A stretch of DNA of 64,000 bases from Pycnopodia helianthoides (taxonomy: Eukaryota > Echinodermata > Asteroidea > Forcipulatida > Asteriidae): contig CM063258.1 in assembly GCA_032158295.1 (NCBI GenBank), positions 16,951,052 through 17,015,051 on the forward strand, read 5' to 3'. Below, one piece after another: positions 1 through 12,030 of the stretch (position 1 is its first letter; every line of letters begins with the position of its first letter). A model generated the notes under the pieces. It did not search any database, was not told the DNA's origin, and saw nothing but the letters and a program-made list of their open reading frames with translations. The translations under genes were made by a program, and so were the position numbers.

Positions 1-222
1 TGCCTAGAATGTAAATGATTCGTAAATAATCAAGATCTACAATTATGGTTGTCAATATTTCGAGGGCTCTTAGTCATAGCGCCCTCTAGGTAAAGAGGAG
101 ATATTGCTTAAATCACGGTTAGTACTTAATGCGAATTGCGAAAGCGAAAGCAAATTTTCTTGCGTTGAAAACAGCGCATTCTGGCTATTATTATGACTAC
201 TTTGCAATTGCTTTCCCGTTAA

Positions 223-633
223 AGGTAGGGTCATAGTTTGGGTTTTGTCGACGTAATGCTGATTTATAGGTCAAATTATCAACGAAGATACAATAAAAGT
301 CACCCGTGAAATTTTCAGCTGAAAACAGCGTCTTACTTGTTGAGAAAACAGAAAAAAAACCTGTCACGGTATTTTCATTAGGAATGTCGAACCCATCTAC
401 ATTTAGCGCGGTGACATCGGTTACCAACTGCATCTCTGGCCATAGCATGCACAAACGGACACTACGAAAATGTGAATTTCCCCCAAAAGCCTGCAGGTGA
501 TCTTTGAAATTGATTTCTTATCAACGGGGGCACTTCAGATGAAATCATTTTGCAGGATACTTACTACCATAATATAGTCGGACAAAATTTATGCACATTT
601 TTTCAGGGTCATTACCAAGGTATGACCCTACCT
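223..633. mobile_element. MITE with TTAA target duplication
   Basis: Left end TTAA|AGGTAGGGTCATA at 219-235 is mirrored by TATGACCCTACCT|TTAA at 621-637. The 411-bp element has no coding capacity. TTAA duplications plus an AGG terminus are as described for Kolobok-type DNA transposons; piggyBac relatives also use TTAA, so the superfamily is inferred. Confidence 0.7.
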
Positions 634-2325
634 TTAAAGGTAGTACGCTTTCGGTAACAGCTCAAAATCAGTGTCCCCATTTTGTTTGTTTCAACATATG
701 CATGAACAAACAAACCTGTGAAAGTTTATGCTCAATTGGTCGTCGAGGTCACGAGATAGTGAAAAAGAGACCTAATGTGTTTTTTCAAACATCTAGGTTT
801 TTATCACGCGTGATAAAAACTATTGTTTTACTAATTTCTCAGAAACGATAGCATTTTAGGCAGAAATATTTTAAGGAATCCTTTCTACCATTACTTACTT
901 TAAATCATGTAAGTTGTGTGTGAATCTGTGAACAGTTGTGTTTTTCGATCTTACCAATAGTGTACAGGGCCTTTAAGCGTGAATTGGGCTTTATTGTCAA
1001 GCATTGTCCATATGTTGAAATGGAAATTAATATTTTAGATTACCTTTAAAAACATTTGTATAAAGGAGACATACAAACTTGTTTTGTGCCGTTAAAGATT
1101 GTAGATTTTGATGTGACGTGACTTTGACTTTAGTTTACATTCCACTCACTGGCATTTTCCTTGAGCTTATAGTATGCACCCTATTCACGCACAGGTGAAT
1201 AAATAAAACTGTATTATCATTTGGTTTCGTTGTCAATGATTGTTTACTCTTCTAACAGGTCAGTTTTATCTGGTATCCTGTGTCATATTAAGACATTCAA
1301 GGTTAAACCATTAGAAAGCCAAATTGGTTGGAAGGAAATGCATTGCCCTTTCCCATACAACTGAGCAAATTAGGAAACAAGTTTTGTAAAATCACTCTCT
1401 CTGAAATATTGATTTGGTGGTGGTGGAGGATCGAAGGTTGGTAGCAGTGGTGGCTCTATGGGGTATTGGGGGGGGGGGTGTACGAGGGGCATTCCCCACA
1501 GTTACTTTATTTCTCCCCCATCCCTAATTTCCAGCCGATTTCCACACCTCAGTTTTCCCCGATGGCTGCAATTGAATTTAACCCCAAACCATTGCACACA
1601 TTAATGCAATTATGTTTGCGTCACACCAGCTCAAGAATAATGATGGTGTAAGTCTTTCATTGTGCTTAGTCAATGCGTTTTTAGCAGCACAACATTACAT
1701 TCAAAACTAACGTTTCACCCCCCTTTAAATTTAAGCTTTCCCCTTCCCCTCCCAAGACTAACAGGTCCGGCACCACCAGTAGACAGGATAAGGTTGTGAC
1801 TCGCTGGAACATTTGGATTGTTCTGATTTATGGATTGTTGGACTTTCAGAGGTCCATTCATTTCGCATAATTTGTGCGGCAACGTATTATACTATACATA
1901 TTTACACACTCAATATTAACAGCAGCCTCGTCTGCCGTCAAAATATATACTAGCAACGCTTTAATTACTGCTTTCCTTGCTCCATGATTTATTCCAACTG
2001 GTTGTTGAGCTAACTACAACCTTGATTTCATTGAAAGAACTAACTGCAACCGTGATTTTATTGAAAGAGAAGAAAAGGTTCTCAAATTTCACAGTAGGCT
2101 CTCAGTGTTTAGAGTGCATTCAACTATAAACTACAGGTCTCTTCTGTAGCTCCGTTTATATACAGTTTGCTATGTTGGCAGTTTCGGCAAACTTTGCAGT
2201 AAACTCGATTAACACTCCATGTGGCCTCATAACATTGGTAACGGTTCCATTGGGCTATGAATCGAACGAGCTTGTTATCTACAAACCTGTCAAGAGAAGT
2301 TTAGTAGATTATTCTTGGTGTTGTA
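634..2325. other. No gene recognised; one poly-G tract
   Basis: AT-rich unique-looking sequence. A G(10)-type tract lies near 1470 beside C-rich sequence, resembling low-complexity repeat debris. Nothing else is supported. Confidence 0.5.
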
Positions 2326-2535
2326 ATGAGGCGCAGTGTATCAGCTAGGATTAAGAGACTATCCCAAACAGATGAGGATGAAATATTACTAGTTCCGACA
2401 GTGGGAAGAAGAAAGAGTTCAATCCGCAATGAATTACCGAAACAGAATGTGTCTTTTTCTTTGCCGAATCCTAAGGGACTCATGAAGACGAGAATTATTG
2501 AAAAGAAAGTTATTGAGAAGGAGGAGGAAACAAAG
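2326..2535 (+). CDS. Candidate alternative first coding exon (70 codons)
   Basis: An ATG-started reading frame, basic then rich in K/E, begins MRRSVSARIKRL and reaches KEEETK before a plausible donor AAG|GTAGGC. A TAG stop lies in frame at 2305-2307, so translation cannot come from further upstream. The exon ends in phase 0, which matches the phase-0 acceptor of the TRPC exon at 27051. Joined, the channel would be about 1025 residues. No homology is recognised in the 70 residues. It could instead belong to an unrelated gene or be chance; the 24.5-kb intron is long but not impossible. Confidence 0.4.
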
Positions 2536-4980
2536 GTAGGCCCTAAAATTTAAGTTAAGTGCATTATCAGCATGGAAAGCACGGGGTGGCTGGAGGTGGT
2601 GGGTGCTTTGAACTTAGACCAATCGCTCGTTGATTTTGTTGACATGTTTAGGGTCTAATTTTCTGAAGATTTCAATTCTAACATCTTTTATTTAGTAAAT
2701 AAGATACTGAAGAAACATGTAAAAATAAATATTACCGCATGTAAATGCCTTTTAATATGTTTTAAGGCACCTGTATATACATGGAAAAACATGAAGTTTT
2801 TCAATAGAGGGTGACGCAAAACTACATGAACACCGTTGATTAATGGCAACAAACTATTTGGTTCAATGCATAATTTATATGAAGGCTTACCTTTCGTCTG
2901 GATATTTTGTAACCTATTCACGACTAAACCAAGGCTTAGCTGCCCCCCAGATTATCAATACATTGGCTGGCTGATGAGTTTCGCCAACGCTAAAATAATT
3001 TTTACCGTAAACTAATGAAAAAACAGGGTCTCGTATCGAATCGATTTCAGTACCCCCCTAAAAGGACTTAATCATGCATGCATGTGTAGTAACAAAACAT
3101 TATCTGCATCCGCGTATAGCAAAACATTTTCCGCATGGTGAACTTGTTTCTACTGGAGGTATTTTTCAACACAGACTCATTCTTACCGTGGGTCCTTTCT
3201 CTATGTTCTTACAATGCACTTTAAGAGTAACAGTTTTAAAACTATTAAGCTGACGACACTATAGCAATGCATTGACTATGTAATCCCGTCACTTGGATTT
3301 ATGCCATCACTCATGATAATGTTATTGTTCTAGTACCAGACCAACATCTAGGTAATGGTTATACGTTTATTCCACACCAAAGAGTTTCACGGGTCTCACA
3401 GTTTTCATAACATCTTTGGATAAGAATAGGCTTTTGAAACAACTTGAGGTAAGAATGGCGATAAATAAACATCATCTTGAAATTCAGCTTAAACAAGGCT
3501 TATATGGAGCAAATGACGTTGGGAAAACTATTGTATCTGTGTGTACATGGAGGAATAACCTCCATGTTGTGTATAACCGTTTGAAATCACAAACCATTAT
3601 AATAAATGTTAAGCTAAATGATGTAGCTCATTCTCTTTGAGAAAGACAATTTCCCTCTAAAGAATTAATCACTGTCAGAAAGGCATAAGACATAAATTCA
3701 AAGTAAACGTCACTTTATGTATATTTAAATATGAAAACCCCCACAACCAACCCTAGATAATATAATCTGCTGTAAATTGAGTTCATTCTATTGTAACCAT
3801 GGTTGCTGTTATCTACCAGTATTTATTTTTGTCAGTGCAGATGACAAATTTGCAGTTTCCAAATGTCACGTATTATCTTCAAACATGTTTTCGCCATGAT
3901 CCATTGATTACTGATCATTACAAAGTGCCCAACAGTCTAAAGTGTCAACAAACAGAATTCTTTTATTAGTTAATATTTCACAGTGAATAACAGGGTTCGG
4001 CAATAGGTATGTAATCCATCCACTCCAGGAACATACAGAACAGGTGTTGAACTGTCATCTAGTAAATAGCTAGAAAATCAAATTGTCTTTTTTTTAAAGG
4101 AGTTTTTGAAAGAGAAAAGGAAAATGAAACCATATATTCAAGTGATTTTGACAGATTTTCTTGTATATTTTTTACAGTTTATTTGACTTCATGATCCCTC
4201 CTTTCAGTAAAGCGTAGATTAAGTTTTTGCTTCAGGGTCAAAACACTTTCTGCTCCCCCTGTGAAAAGTGGATTCTGCAGACTAAATTGCACCTGTACAC
4301 TCTGGTATTTTGCTGCCATTTTTAAATTGATTTCTGACGTTCCCTGCTGTCGAATTGATTAATTTATTTCGTATTAAAATGGATGAGATTTCTAGGAGAT
4401 GTCGATGGTTGGGATTGTTTGATTTATAATGTCACCTTACAGTTTGTAGAATGAGGTTAATATTTCCAATACCACAGTCTCACGTTTTCATGGCAGTTAC
4501 CTTGTCGATGTGAACTATGAAATATTATAGTAGCCGACTTGTGCATCATTATAAAACAAAATTTTCAAAGAAAATATTATTCAATTTGTAAATAATTAAC
4601 TTAAATATATTGTAGGCCTATGTGTTCTTTTATTTATTAATAGCCTACTGTAGTGCGTAATACCTCATATTGTGGACTTCCTAACCTTTGAGGGAATGAA
4701 CTTATATCGTACCAGAATGTTTCCCAACCTTTATTAAAAAACTGAACGTTGCTGTACTTGGCCTACTTTTTTTTTAATAACACTGACCATTTTCGTATGA
4801 AATAACTCTTACGATTTACCCTCGGACGTCCTTGTAAAACGCAAAATTTATATAGTTGATCGTTAATTGTAGATTGTTGACCGTTGATCGTTGCCAAACT
4901 TAGTAAAATAATAGATATACAAACAATTAGTAAATGGCTTGACGTTTCGAGCCGATAGCAGAGTCTTTCTCGGGAGGCAA
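2536..4980. other. Non-coding, no feature recognised
   Basis: AT-rich sequence without recognisable exons, RNA genes or clear repeats. If the exon at 2326 is real this is intron. Confidence 0.5.
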
Positions 4981-4984
4981 ACAA

Positions 4985-5290
4985 ATCAATTAAAGATGCA
5001 ATTTTAATTTTAATTGAAATACGAAAACAATATTACACTAATGTGAATTTTATCGTTACCAACCCAAGTAAAGTAAAGTTGATATTATATTATCATCTGA
5101 AACGATACCATACTGACTTTTATCGTTTCCAGCCAAATTAAAGTAACAGTGATTTTTTAATATCGACTGAAATAAGAAAAAGATAACATACCAAGTGAAT
5201 CATATCGTTTCTAACTCAAGTAAAATTAACGATGCCTTTTTTTAAACGTCGATTGAATAATTATCAGAAAACGATAGCATACAATGTGAC
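4985..5290. repeat. Degenerate tandem repeat, about 80-bp unit
   Basis: Three imperfect units each carry a TTATCGTT(A/T)CCA-like start, an AAGTAAA-like core and an ACGATA-like end (near 5050, 5128, 5206). Divergence is high, so the array is old. Confidence 0.5.
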
Positions 5291-5636
5291 GTTTATCCAG
5301 TCCTTGAATATACTATTACAAATGCGATCCTCACAGAGGAATTCTAATTGGAAAAGAATGAGCGTAATTTGATTGGGTTTTGAAGTAATAGCTGTTGACA
5401 TTCCAGCAGGATTGGCCACAATATAAAACTAACTCGAAGAACGCCCCTCGCAAACGTCACCACCTGCACGAATTTCCGCAAAGTTGATTGGAACACTAGC
5501 TCTTATTCTGTTATTAGACTTTCTCTGTAAAGGAACTACTATTTTGATCGGGGTAGTTTTATCCAGATAACCGATGCTGTTATCGAATTGATATGTAATT
5601 GCGAAAACTTGTTGAATAAACTGACCAGGATTGCAC

Positions 5637-5702
5637 ATGGCTTCATTTGGTGCGAAAGACCCACTGCTTCAGCCATTGCCACAGGATGCTTTTCCCCCAA
5701 AG
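5637..5702 (+). CDS. Weak candidate first exon (22 codons)
   Basis: A short ATG frame (MASFGAKDPLLQ...FPPK) with G at +4 ends in phase 0 at AAG|GTATCA. A TGA stop lies in frame at 5622-5624. Its proline-rich hydrophilic sequence and phase would fit an alternative N-terminus for the TRPC gene. It is short, the donor is only fair and I see no homology, so this is speculative. Confidence 0.2.
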
Positions 5703-5931
5703 GTATCAACGGTGAGTTGTGTTACAGATTTGATAAAGTATTGGTGATAGTAATTAAACATGGAATCGTGGATCTGTCCTCTACATGTTATGTTGTGCTC
5801 TTAATAATGTCAAATTATATAAATATACTAGAGACAACATAATTGTAATCAATGACTCGTTTGTTCAAAGACTTGTTGGACGTAATCCACTTGGTTTGTC
5901 ATGTGTGGTAAATGATTTTAAATTGGAAGTC

Positions 5932-6833
5932 TACGGGTCTGAACAATGATGTGTTGATTTCGAAATATTTGAATGGATGGTCTTATCAATGATGTGTTGA
6001 ATTATACATTTTTTAATCGATGGGTTGATCAATGATGGTTGATTTACAAATATTTGAATCGATGGTCTGATCAATGATGTGTTGATTTGGAAGTATTTGA
6101 ATTTATGGTCTGATGTTGATTTAGAAATATTTGAATCGATGGTCTGATCAATGATGGTTGATTTACATATATTTGATACGATGGTCTGATCAACGATGTG
6201 TTGAATTGGAAGTATTTGAATCGATGGTCTGATAAATGGTGTGTTAATTAACAAATATTTGAATCTATGGTCTAATCAATGATGTGTTGATTTGGAAGTA
6301 TTTTACTCGATGGTCTGATCAGTGATATGTTGATTTAAAAATAATTGAATCTATGGTCTGATCAATGATGGTTGATTTGAAAATATTTGAATCGATGGTC
6401 TGATCGATGATGTGTTGATTTGGAAGTGTTGATTTGGAAGTATTTGAATCGATGGTCTGATCAATGGTGTGTTGATTTAGACATTTGAATCGATAGTTTG
6501 ATCAATGGTGTGTTGATTTAGAAATATTTGAATCTATGTTCTGATCAATTATTTGCTGATCTAGAAGTATTTAAGTCTATGTTCTTACCAACGATTCGTT
6601 GATTTATAAATATTTAATATACGTTTTGATCTCTTCTGTATTTGAGTTCGTCCAGGTCTGATCAGTGATTTGTTGATTTATATAAGTATTCGAGTTCATA
6701 CCAGGTCTGATCAGTGACAGAGTTGTCTGGTTGTCTGTTATTTAGGATTATTTGAGTCCATACCAGGTCTGTTCAGTGTTGTATTGATTTAGAAGTATTT
6801 GAGTTCATACCAGGTCTGATCAGTGATCTTTTA
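5932..6833. repeat. Minisatellite, about 43-bp unit
   Basis: Roughly twenty imperfect units built on GATGGTCTGATCAATGATGT followed by a TTGATTT and TATTTGAATC core; unit length varies from 42 to 44. After ~6560 the units become more diverged (CCAGGTCTGATCAGTGAT). The same repeat resumes at 7321 and 7564, split by two MITEs. Confidence 0.9.
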
Positions 6834-6945
6834 ACCCAAACCCTATAACCCTTCCCCTAACCCTTCCCCCAACCCTATCCCTAACCCTAACCCTACCCCT
6901 TCCCCTACCCCTATCTACCCGTACCCGTACCCCTACAGCTACCAT
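6834..6945. repeat. Degenerate telomere-like CCCTAA tract
   Basis: A run of CCCTAA, CCCTTA and CCCCTA variants (for example CCCTAACCCTAACCCTACCC), abutting the end of the minisatellite. The animal telomere repeat is TTAGGG, so this is an interstitial telomere-like sequence. Confidence 0.75.
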
Positions 6946-7148
6946 AGAACGTGCACGATGGTTGTGGTTCGTGGTTTAGCTTCATATGTCTGTTTGGTTA
7001 TATATCTCGTGTAAGTGAAGAATGCCTAGTAACGTGAACTAAGCACGCGCACAAGCAAACATTCCCTGCTAACCTGTGAAATACGCTTGACGTAAGCGCG
7101 AAATTCCCTGCTTCCGTAAGCGTCGATTCTTTGTTTACGGTAAGCAGA

Positions 7149-7320
7149 GCCATCATAAAGCCTGTAAGCACAAAACATTGCTAAGCACATAAAAATAATG
7201 CTTACTAGCCACATTCCATAAAGTTTACATTGTTGTGACTGGTGTCCCATTAATTTTTTGCTTAGCAAAGAAATTTGTTAAGCAGTATTTTCTGCTAAAC
7301 AGCTTTATGAAATTGGGCCG
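7149..7320. mobile_element. Foldback MITE, GGGCCCAATTTCAT family, copy 1
   Basis: The right end TTTATGAAATTGGGCC and internal TGCTTAGCA/TGCTAAGCA blocks match the other copies in this window. Left end CATAAAGCCTGTAAGCAC is shorter and degenerate. It interrupts the 43-bp minisatellite, which resumes at 7321. Confidence 0.75.
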
Positions 7321-7368
7321 AGGTCTGATCAGTGATGTGGTGATTAAGAAGCATTTGAGTCCATACCT

Positions 7369-7563
7369 GGGCCCAATTTCATAAAGCTGTTTAGCAGAAA
7401 ATAGTGCTTAACACATTTCTTTGCTAAGCAAAAAATGAGTAGGGTACCAGTCGCAACAATGTAAACTTTATGGAATGTTGCCTGGTAGCCAGTTTCTGTT
7501 AAGCAATATTTGAATGTGCTTCGCATTTTTGTTCGTGCTTACAGGCTTTATGAAATTGGGCCC
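7369..7563. mobile_element. Foldback MITE, GGGCCCAATTTCAT family, copy 2
   Basis: Complementary ends GGGCCCAATTTCATAAAGC and GCTTTATGAAATTGGGCCC enclose about 195 bp. It lies inside a minisatellite unit: ...GAGTCCATACC, element, AGGTCTGATCAGTG... Confidence 0.88.
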
Positions 7564-10500
7564 AGGTCTGATCAGTGATGTTTTTATTTGGAAGAATTTG
7601 AGTCCATAAGGCCTGATCAGTGATGTGTTTATTTAGAAGCATTTGAGTTCATAGTGTATGATTACTTACCAAGTGAATCCCTTCACATTCCTCGGTGATG
7701 TCAATGTGTAATTATTTGTATGCACCTAGCGGAGTGATTGGAGGTTTTCTTACATTAACACCAAGTAATGTTAATAAGGCGAGCATGCATTATTGCTGTA
7801 CTGGATTGTTATTGAATTTTGAGCAAATATCAGACGTTTTCAAACATTCCCAATGCTATACAGAAGGGTACTGGTAGCAGCAGTTTGACAAAATTATAAA
7901 CTAAGCTGTTTCAAAACGTTGGCCTTTTTAATTTTGCAAATGTTGCTTACGGTGTACTTTTTCCCACTCGTGGAATTGTGTAACCCGATAAGTCAGTAGT
8001 ACAACTTTACATCGTTTACATAAGTTTAGCTTCTTTTCAAGAAGTACCTAAAACCCATATTGCAACAACGCCCTCTTTTGAACTTAACTGTTTGAAACAA
8101 TAGTTGGGGTGAATCATCTGTTACACAAGTACGCCCTCTTGCGTTCTATTTGGGAAAAACTTACAATTAATAATAAACGTTTAGAAAAACAACACACGAG
8201 AATTCAATAGTAAAAGTCAAAATGACAACTACAGATTAAATGGAAGAAGATGCGCATCTACATAATGTGAACCACTATTTTATAAATAAATAAGTTGTCC
8301 ACATTTTTGTTTTTTTGTAAGTTTGACACATCTCTTTCGAAAATAATAAATGAATAAATGAAATTCTCAAACCACATTGAATCTATGTGGACTCGATAAG
8401 TATTACAATCCACAACAATCACTTCTTGAAAATATAGTGATATATTTTATATACAGATTTTAGGAAACATGCATGTAAGAATTGTCATGACGAACAAGTG
8501 GCGTCACCAGCCTGTTCAAAACCTTTTGACATTAGAAAATCGCAACACCGTAATTATTTCCGCTTCAATCTAAGTCAACTTCATGGGTCTTACAATCGTT
8601 TCAGCTCACAATGACGAAACTATTTCAAGCAAAAATCTCGTGTCGTATAAGTTGATTAAATTAATGCCATGACGTTAATTGTTACATCATTGACATCACT
8701 GGTCGTTAATATGCAAGAATGTACACTTTATTAAATGGTATCTAGTACACCTAAAGGTGCACTTGTTTCATCAGAGTAAACAACACTGACCAAAGTTAGA
8801 TACGTATCTCTACGCTCTATTTATCCCACATAATCATAGGTCTATCCAGCCCGCTGTGATGGGGGTCAAAATCCTGCTTTCATTTCATGGTTTAGTATAG
8901 AACCACAGCCCCAGCTTGTATGATATTAATGTCTTTGGACCCAGTTTGGCCAATGACTACACAAAAGGAAGCAAACTCGAGGGTATCTCTCAGGAGGTTG
9001 GGTTAACCCACCTTCTCCGGTCAAATAATCAATCTGAATATGCAGATAACCATTAAAAACAAATTAAAGATACTTTGACCATGCTTTGACCACGGAAAGA
9101 AAGGACCATCCATATACACACCTGGTGCTAGCAGCATGTGACCAACCGTACCGTGAAACTCAAATTAACAACCTGCTAACTTGTCGTCTTCTACGGTCAA
9201 TGAGCATTAGGTCCCTTGCGTATTTTGTTGGATTAAAAATAAATACATATTACAGCCCCGTTTGGCTCGGAAAAGACGTGGTATAAGACAAGACTTATCA
9301 TCAGACACGGTTGGTTGATTGTCAAGAAGTTTCATTATGGCAGGTTGTTGACAAGCTTAAGTTGAGTTAAGTACTGATGGTGCTTGCACGCCATGTTACA
9401 GTACCAAGCAACTAACCCATTTCACTGTAGGTGTCAATTTGGTATTGTATTTGAAATAAATGGAGTCGTATAACTTTGAACAAAACAATTAATGGGAATG
9501 ATGACTAGGATAGGATGGGTGCCCATTTAAGGACCGAAGAAACCTATCATAAACTGAAAATATTTACACTCATTGGTAGAATTGAAACAAAGCTGTGTAA
9601 CGTAACGTACGTCCAAAAAACCCATCCCAAGTACATGGCGACGTGTTTTAAGAAAATCGCGTGCAGAGTTGAACTACTTCAAGCTCGTGTTGATTCGGGG
9701 TCTGCTGAGTGCTTACCATTTCATCATTACCATTTTACTAGTTTTATTCATTACTTCTTGAAAACGAAACAAAATTACATATGCCTGCAGAGTGCAGTTG
9801 TAGGAATAGGCACGTAGGAAGGAAGTTTTAACAAGGAAGCCAGATTACATAATTGTAAACAGAGTCCTAACTGGGAAAAATGTAGGATGGTGGCTTCAAT
9901 GTGAGACTGAATTGCGAGCCCCAAGTGCAAATTAAGCCAGTGTGGCGTGGGGTCCGGCGCCCGCTGAAAGGCCCCGGGACAATTTGAGGTTGTACCATGG
10001 AGGAAGGATGCTCTCTGGTGCAATCTAGGCCATTTCAGAGAAACAATTTTTACCCTTTAAAATTCATCATATATAGAAGGCTTTAAAAGTAGGAATGTGT
10101 GCAAAAAAGATTTATCGAAATGTGTGGTTTTGACGGATTCGTCACTTCATCACAATTTATATTGACATTACCCTGAACCAACAAAAAAGCTCATATCATT
10201 GCATATGATGACGTACACATTCCGGTCATCTAGCGGATCAGTTCCGACTATACGCTTCCCATGGGCTTTTCCGTTCTAATCCCTCAACGTGTTTTTACTG
10301 ATATTTGGACGATGGGTAGGAACTTAACGTGTAGACAAACGGAGGTTCAAAATGGCATTGAGGCGTGACACATACGTGATGATGCTCACGCGCCCTGTAG
10401 AATTCCCAATGGTTTTCACACGTGGGATAATGAAAACACTGACCAAGACATCTGCGACTTAATTCAGCAGTTTCTTATCTTCTCTCTCGTCGTGGTTCCG

Positions 10501-11425
10501 TGTGTCTAAGTTAACCATTTTCTTAATAATATTATGGGTGACGTAGAGGGGTGACGTAGAGGGCTTATACAATTACAGTATTTTAATTACCGTACAAGGA
10601 GTCTCACGAACATGTCATTGAAGTCACTTCAATATCAAACATTCTCTATGATCAGCTGAACTTTTCGTATGAAACTTACACAATTGCAAGATTACATGCA
10701 ATGTGAAGTTGTAGAGAAGATGTGTGAAGTTTAGTCAAAAATAAAAATGTCCTTTCAATTTGTTTGATCGAGAAAGAATGAACACAGTTGGTAGGCAATA
10801 TTAATAGTTTGCAATGGTAAAAGACAAAATGTTTTACCAATTGGTATATATGTGCACTTGATTCAACTTAATAGCCTATACTAGGCACACGAGAAAAAGT
10901 CACGAGTAGTATATGCAGTGTTTGACACACTGCAGAAGTGAACCTTGCATGCGGATAAAATGTCAGCAACGCTTTTGAAACAATTACCGTATACTAATCT
11001 AATCAGTCACTCATTCAAAAAGTGTTCTTGTCAGATAAAATAAACATAAATATCAGTATATATCTATTAATCTAGAAACTATGTTGATTATTCCATTTGA
11101 TTTATTCCATTTATAGTCTGTAAGTTACATAACATGTCAAATCACCGCAGCAAGATATAAATAAGTTTATACTAAAAATATGATGTTTAAAGTTGGCTCA
11201 TATCAAAGTATTTGTTTGGCATTGAAAACATTTTAGATTGTCAGAATATTATAGTATAGTAGACCTAATAGTTCTGACAACTATATCCATGACAACCATA
11301 TCCATGTTCAAGTAATTTTCTTGTTTTGATTAAATTCAGAATAATTGAAGAGATGATGATTTGCTGCCGTCGGGATCAATCATCGTATACCTATTGCTTG
11401 TGTCTTAAGGTAAATAAAGTCTGAG
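7564..11425. other. Minisatellite remnant, then non-coding
   Basis: The 43-bp repeat continues weakly to about 7650. Beyond that, AT-rich sequence holds no gene or repeat I can support; the short ORFs show no recognised domain. Confidence 0.5.
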
Positions 11426-11458
11426 TCCAGAGTCCAGAGTACCGAGTACAAGTACATT

Positions 11459-11567
11459 GAGGTCCGAGTACAAGGACATTGAGGTCCGAGTACAAGTACA
11501 TTGAGGTCCGAGTACAAGGACATTGAGGTCCGAGTACAAGGACATTGAGGTCCGAGTACAAGGACAT
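11459..11567. repeat. 22-bp tandem repeat, five units
   Basis: Units GAGGTCCGAGTACAAGGACA+TT start at 11459, 11481, 11503, 11525 and 11547. The array passes directly into the 73-bp array, with which it shares GGTCCGA(G/A)TACA. Confidence 0.93.
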
Positions 11568-12030
11568 TCAGGTCCGAATACAGGGCCAAGTCCAGGTACC
11601 CTTTGGATGAGTCAGAGTCCAAAGTACCGAGACGATACACTCAGGTCCGAATACAGGGCCAAGTCCAGGTACCCTTTGGATGAGTCAGAGTCCAAAGTAC
11701 CGAGACGATACACTCAAGTCCGAATACAGGGCCAAGTCCAGGTACCCTTTGGATGAGTCAGAATCCAAAGTACCGAGACGATACACTCAGGTCCGAATAC
11801 AGGGCCAAGTCCAGGTACCCTTTGGATGAGTCAGAGTCCAAAGTACCGAGACGATACACTCAAGTCCGAATACAGGGCCAAGTCCAGGTACCCTTTGGAT
11901 GAGTCAGAGTCCAAAGTACCGAGACGATACATTCAGGTCCGAACACAGGGCCAAGTCCAGGTACCCTTTGGATGAGTCAGAGTCCAAAGTACCGAGACGA
12001 TACATTCAGGACCAAATACAGGGCAGAGTC
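11568..12030. repeat. 73-bp tandem repeat, about 6.3 units
   Basis: Units begin at 11568, 11641, 11714, 11787, 11860, 11933 and 12006, each starting TCA(G/A)GTCCGAATACAGG and containing GGATGAGTCAGAGTCCAAAG. Each unit holds the AP-1-type heptamer TGAGTCA (one unit has GAGTCAGAATCC after it). Seventy-three is not a multiple of three, so it is not a coding repeat. Confidence 0.95.

Noticed and set aside
5931..6254. 107-codon minus-strand frame with repeating IDQTIDSNISKST
   Set aside because: It is the translation of the 43-bp minisatellite; unit lengths vary and are not multiples of three.
11459..12030. CRISPR-like array
   Set aside because: Units are contiguous without unique spacers, and the sequence is eukaryotic; it is a minisatellite.
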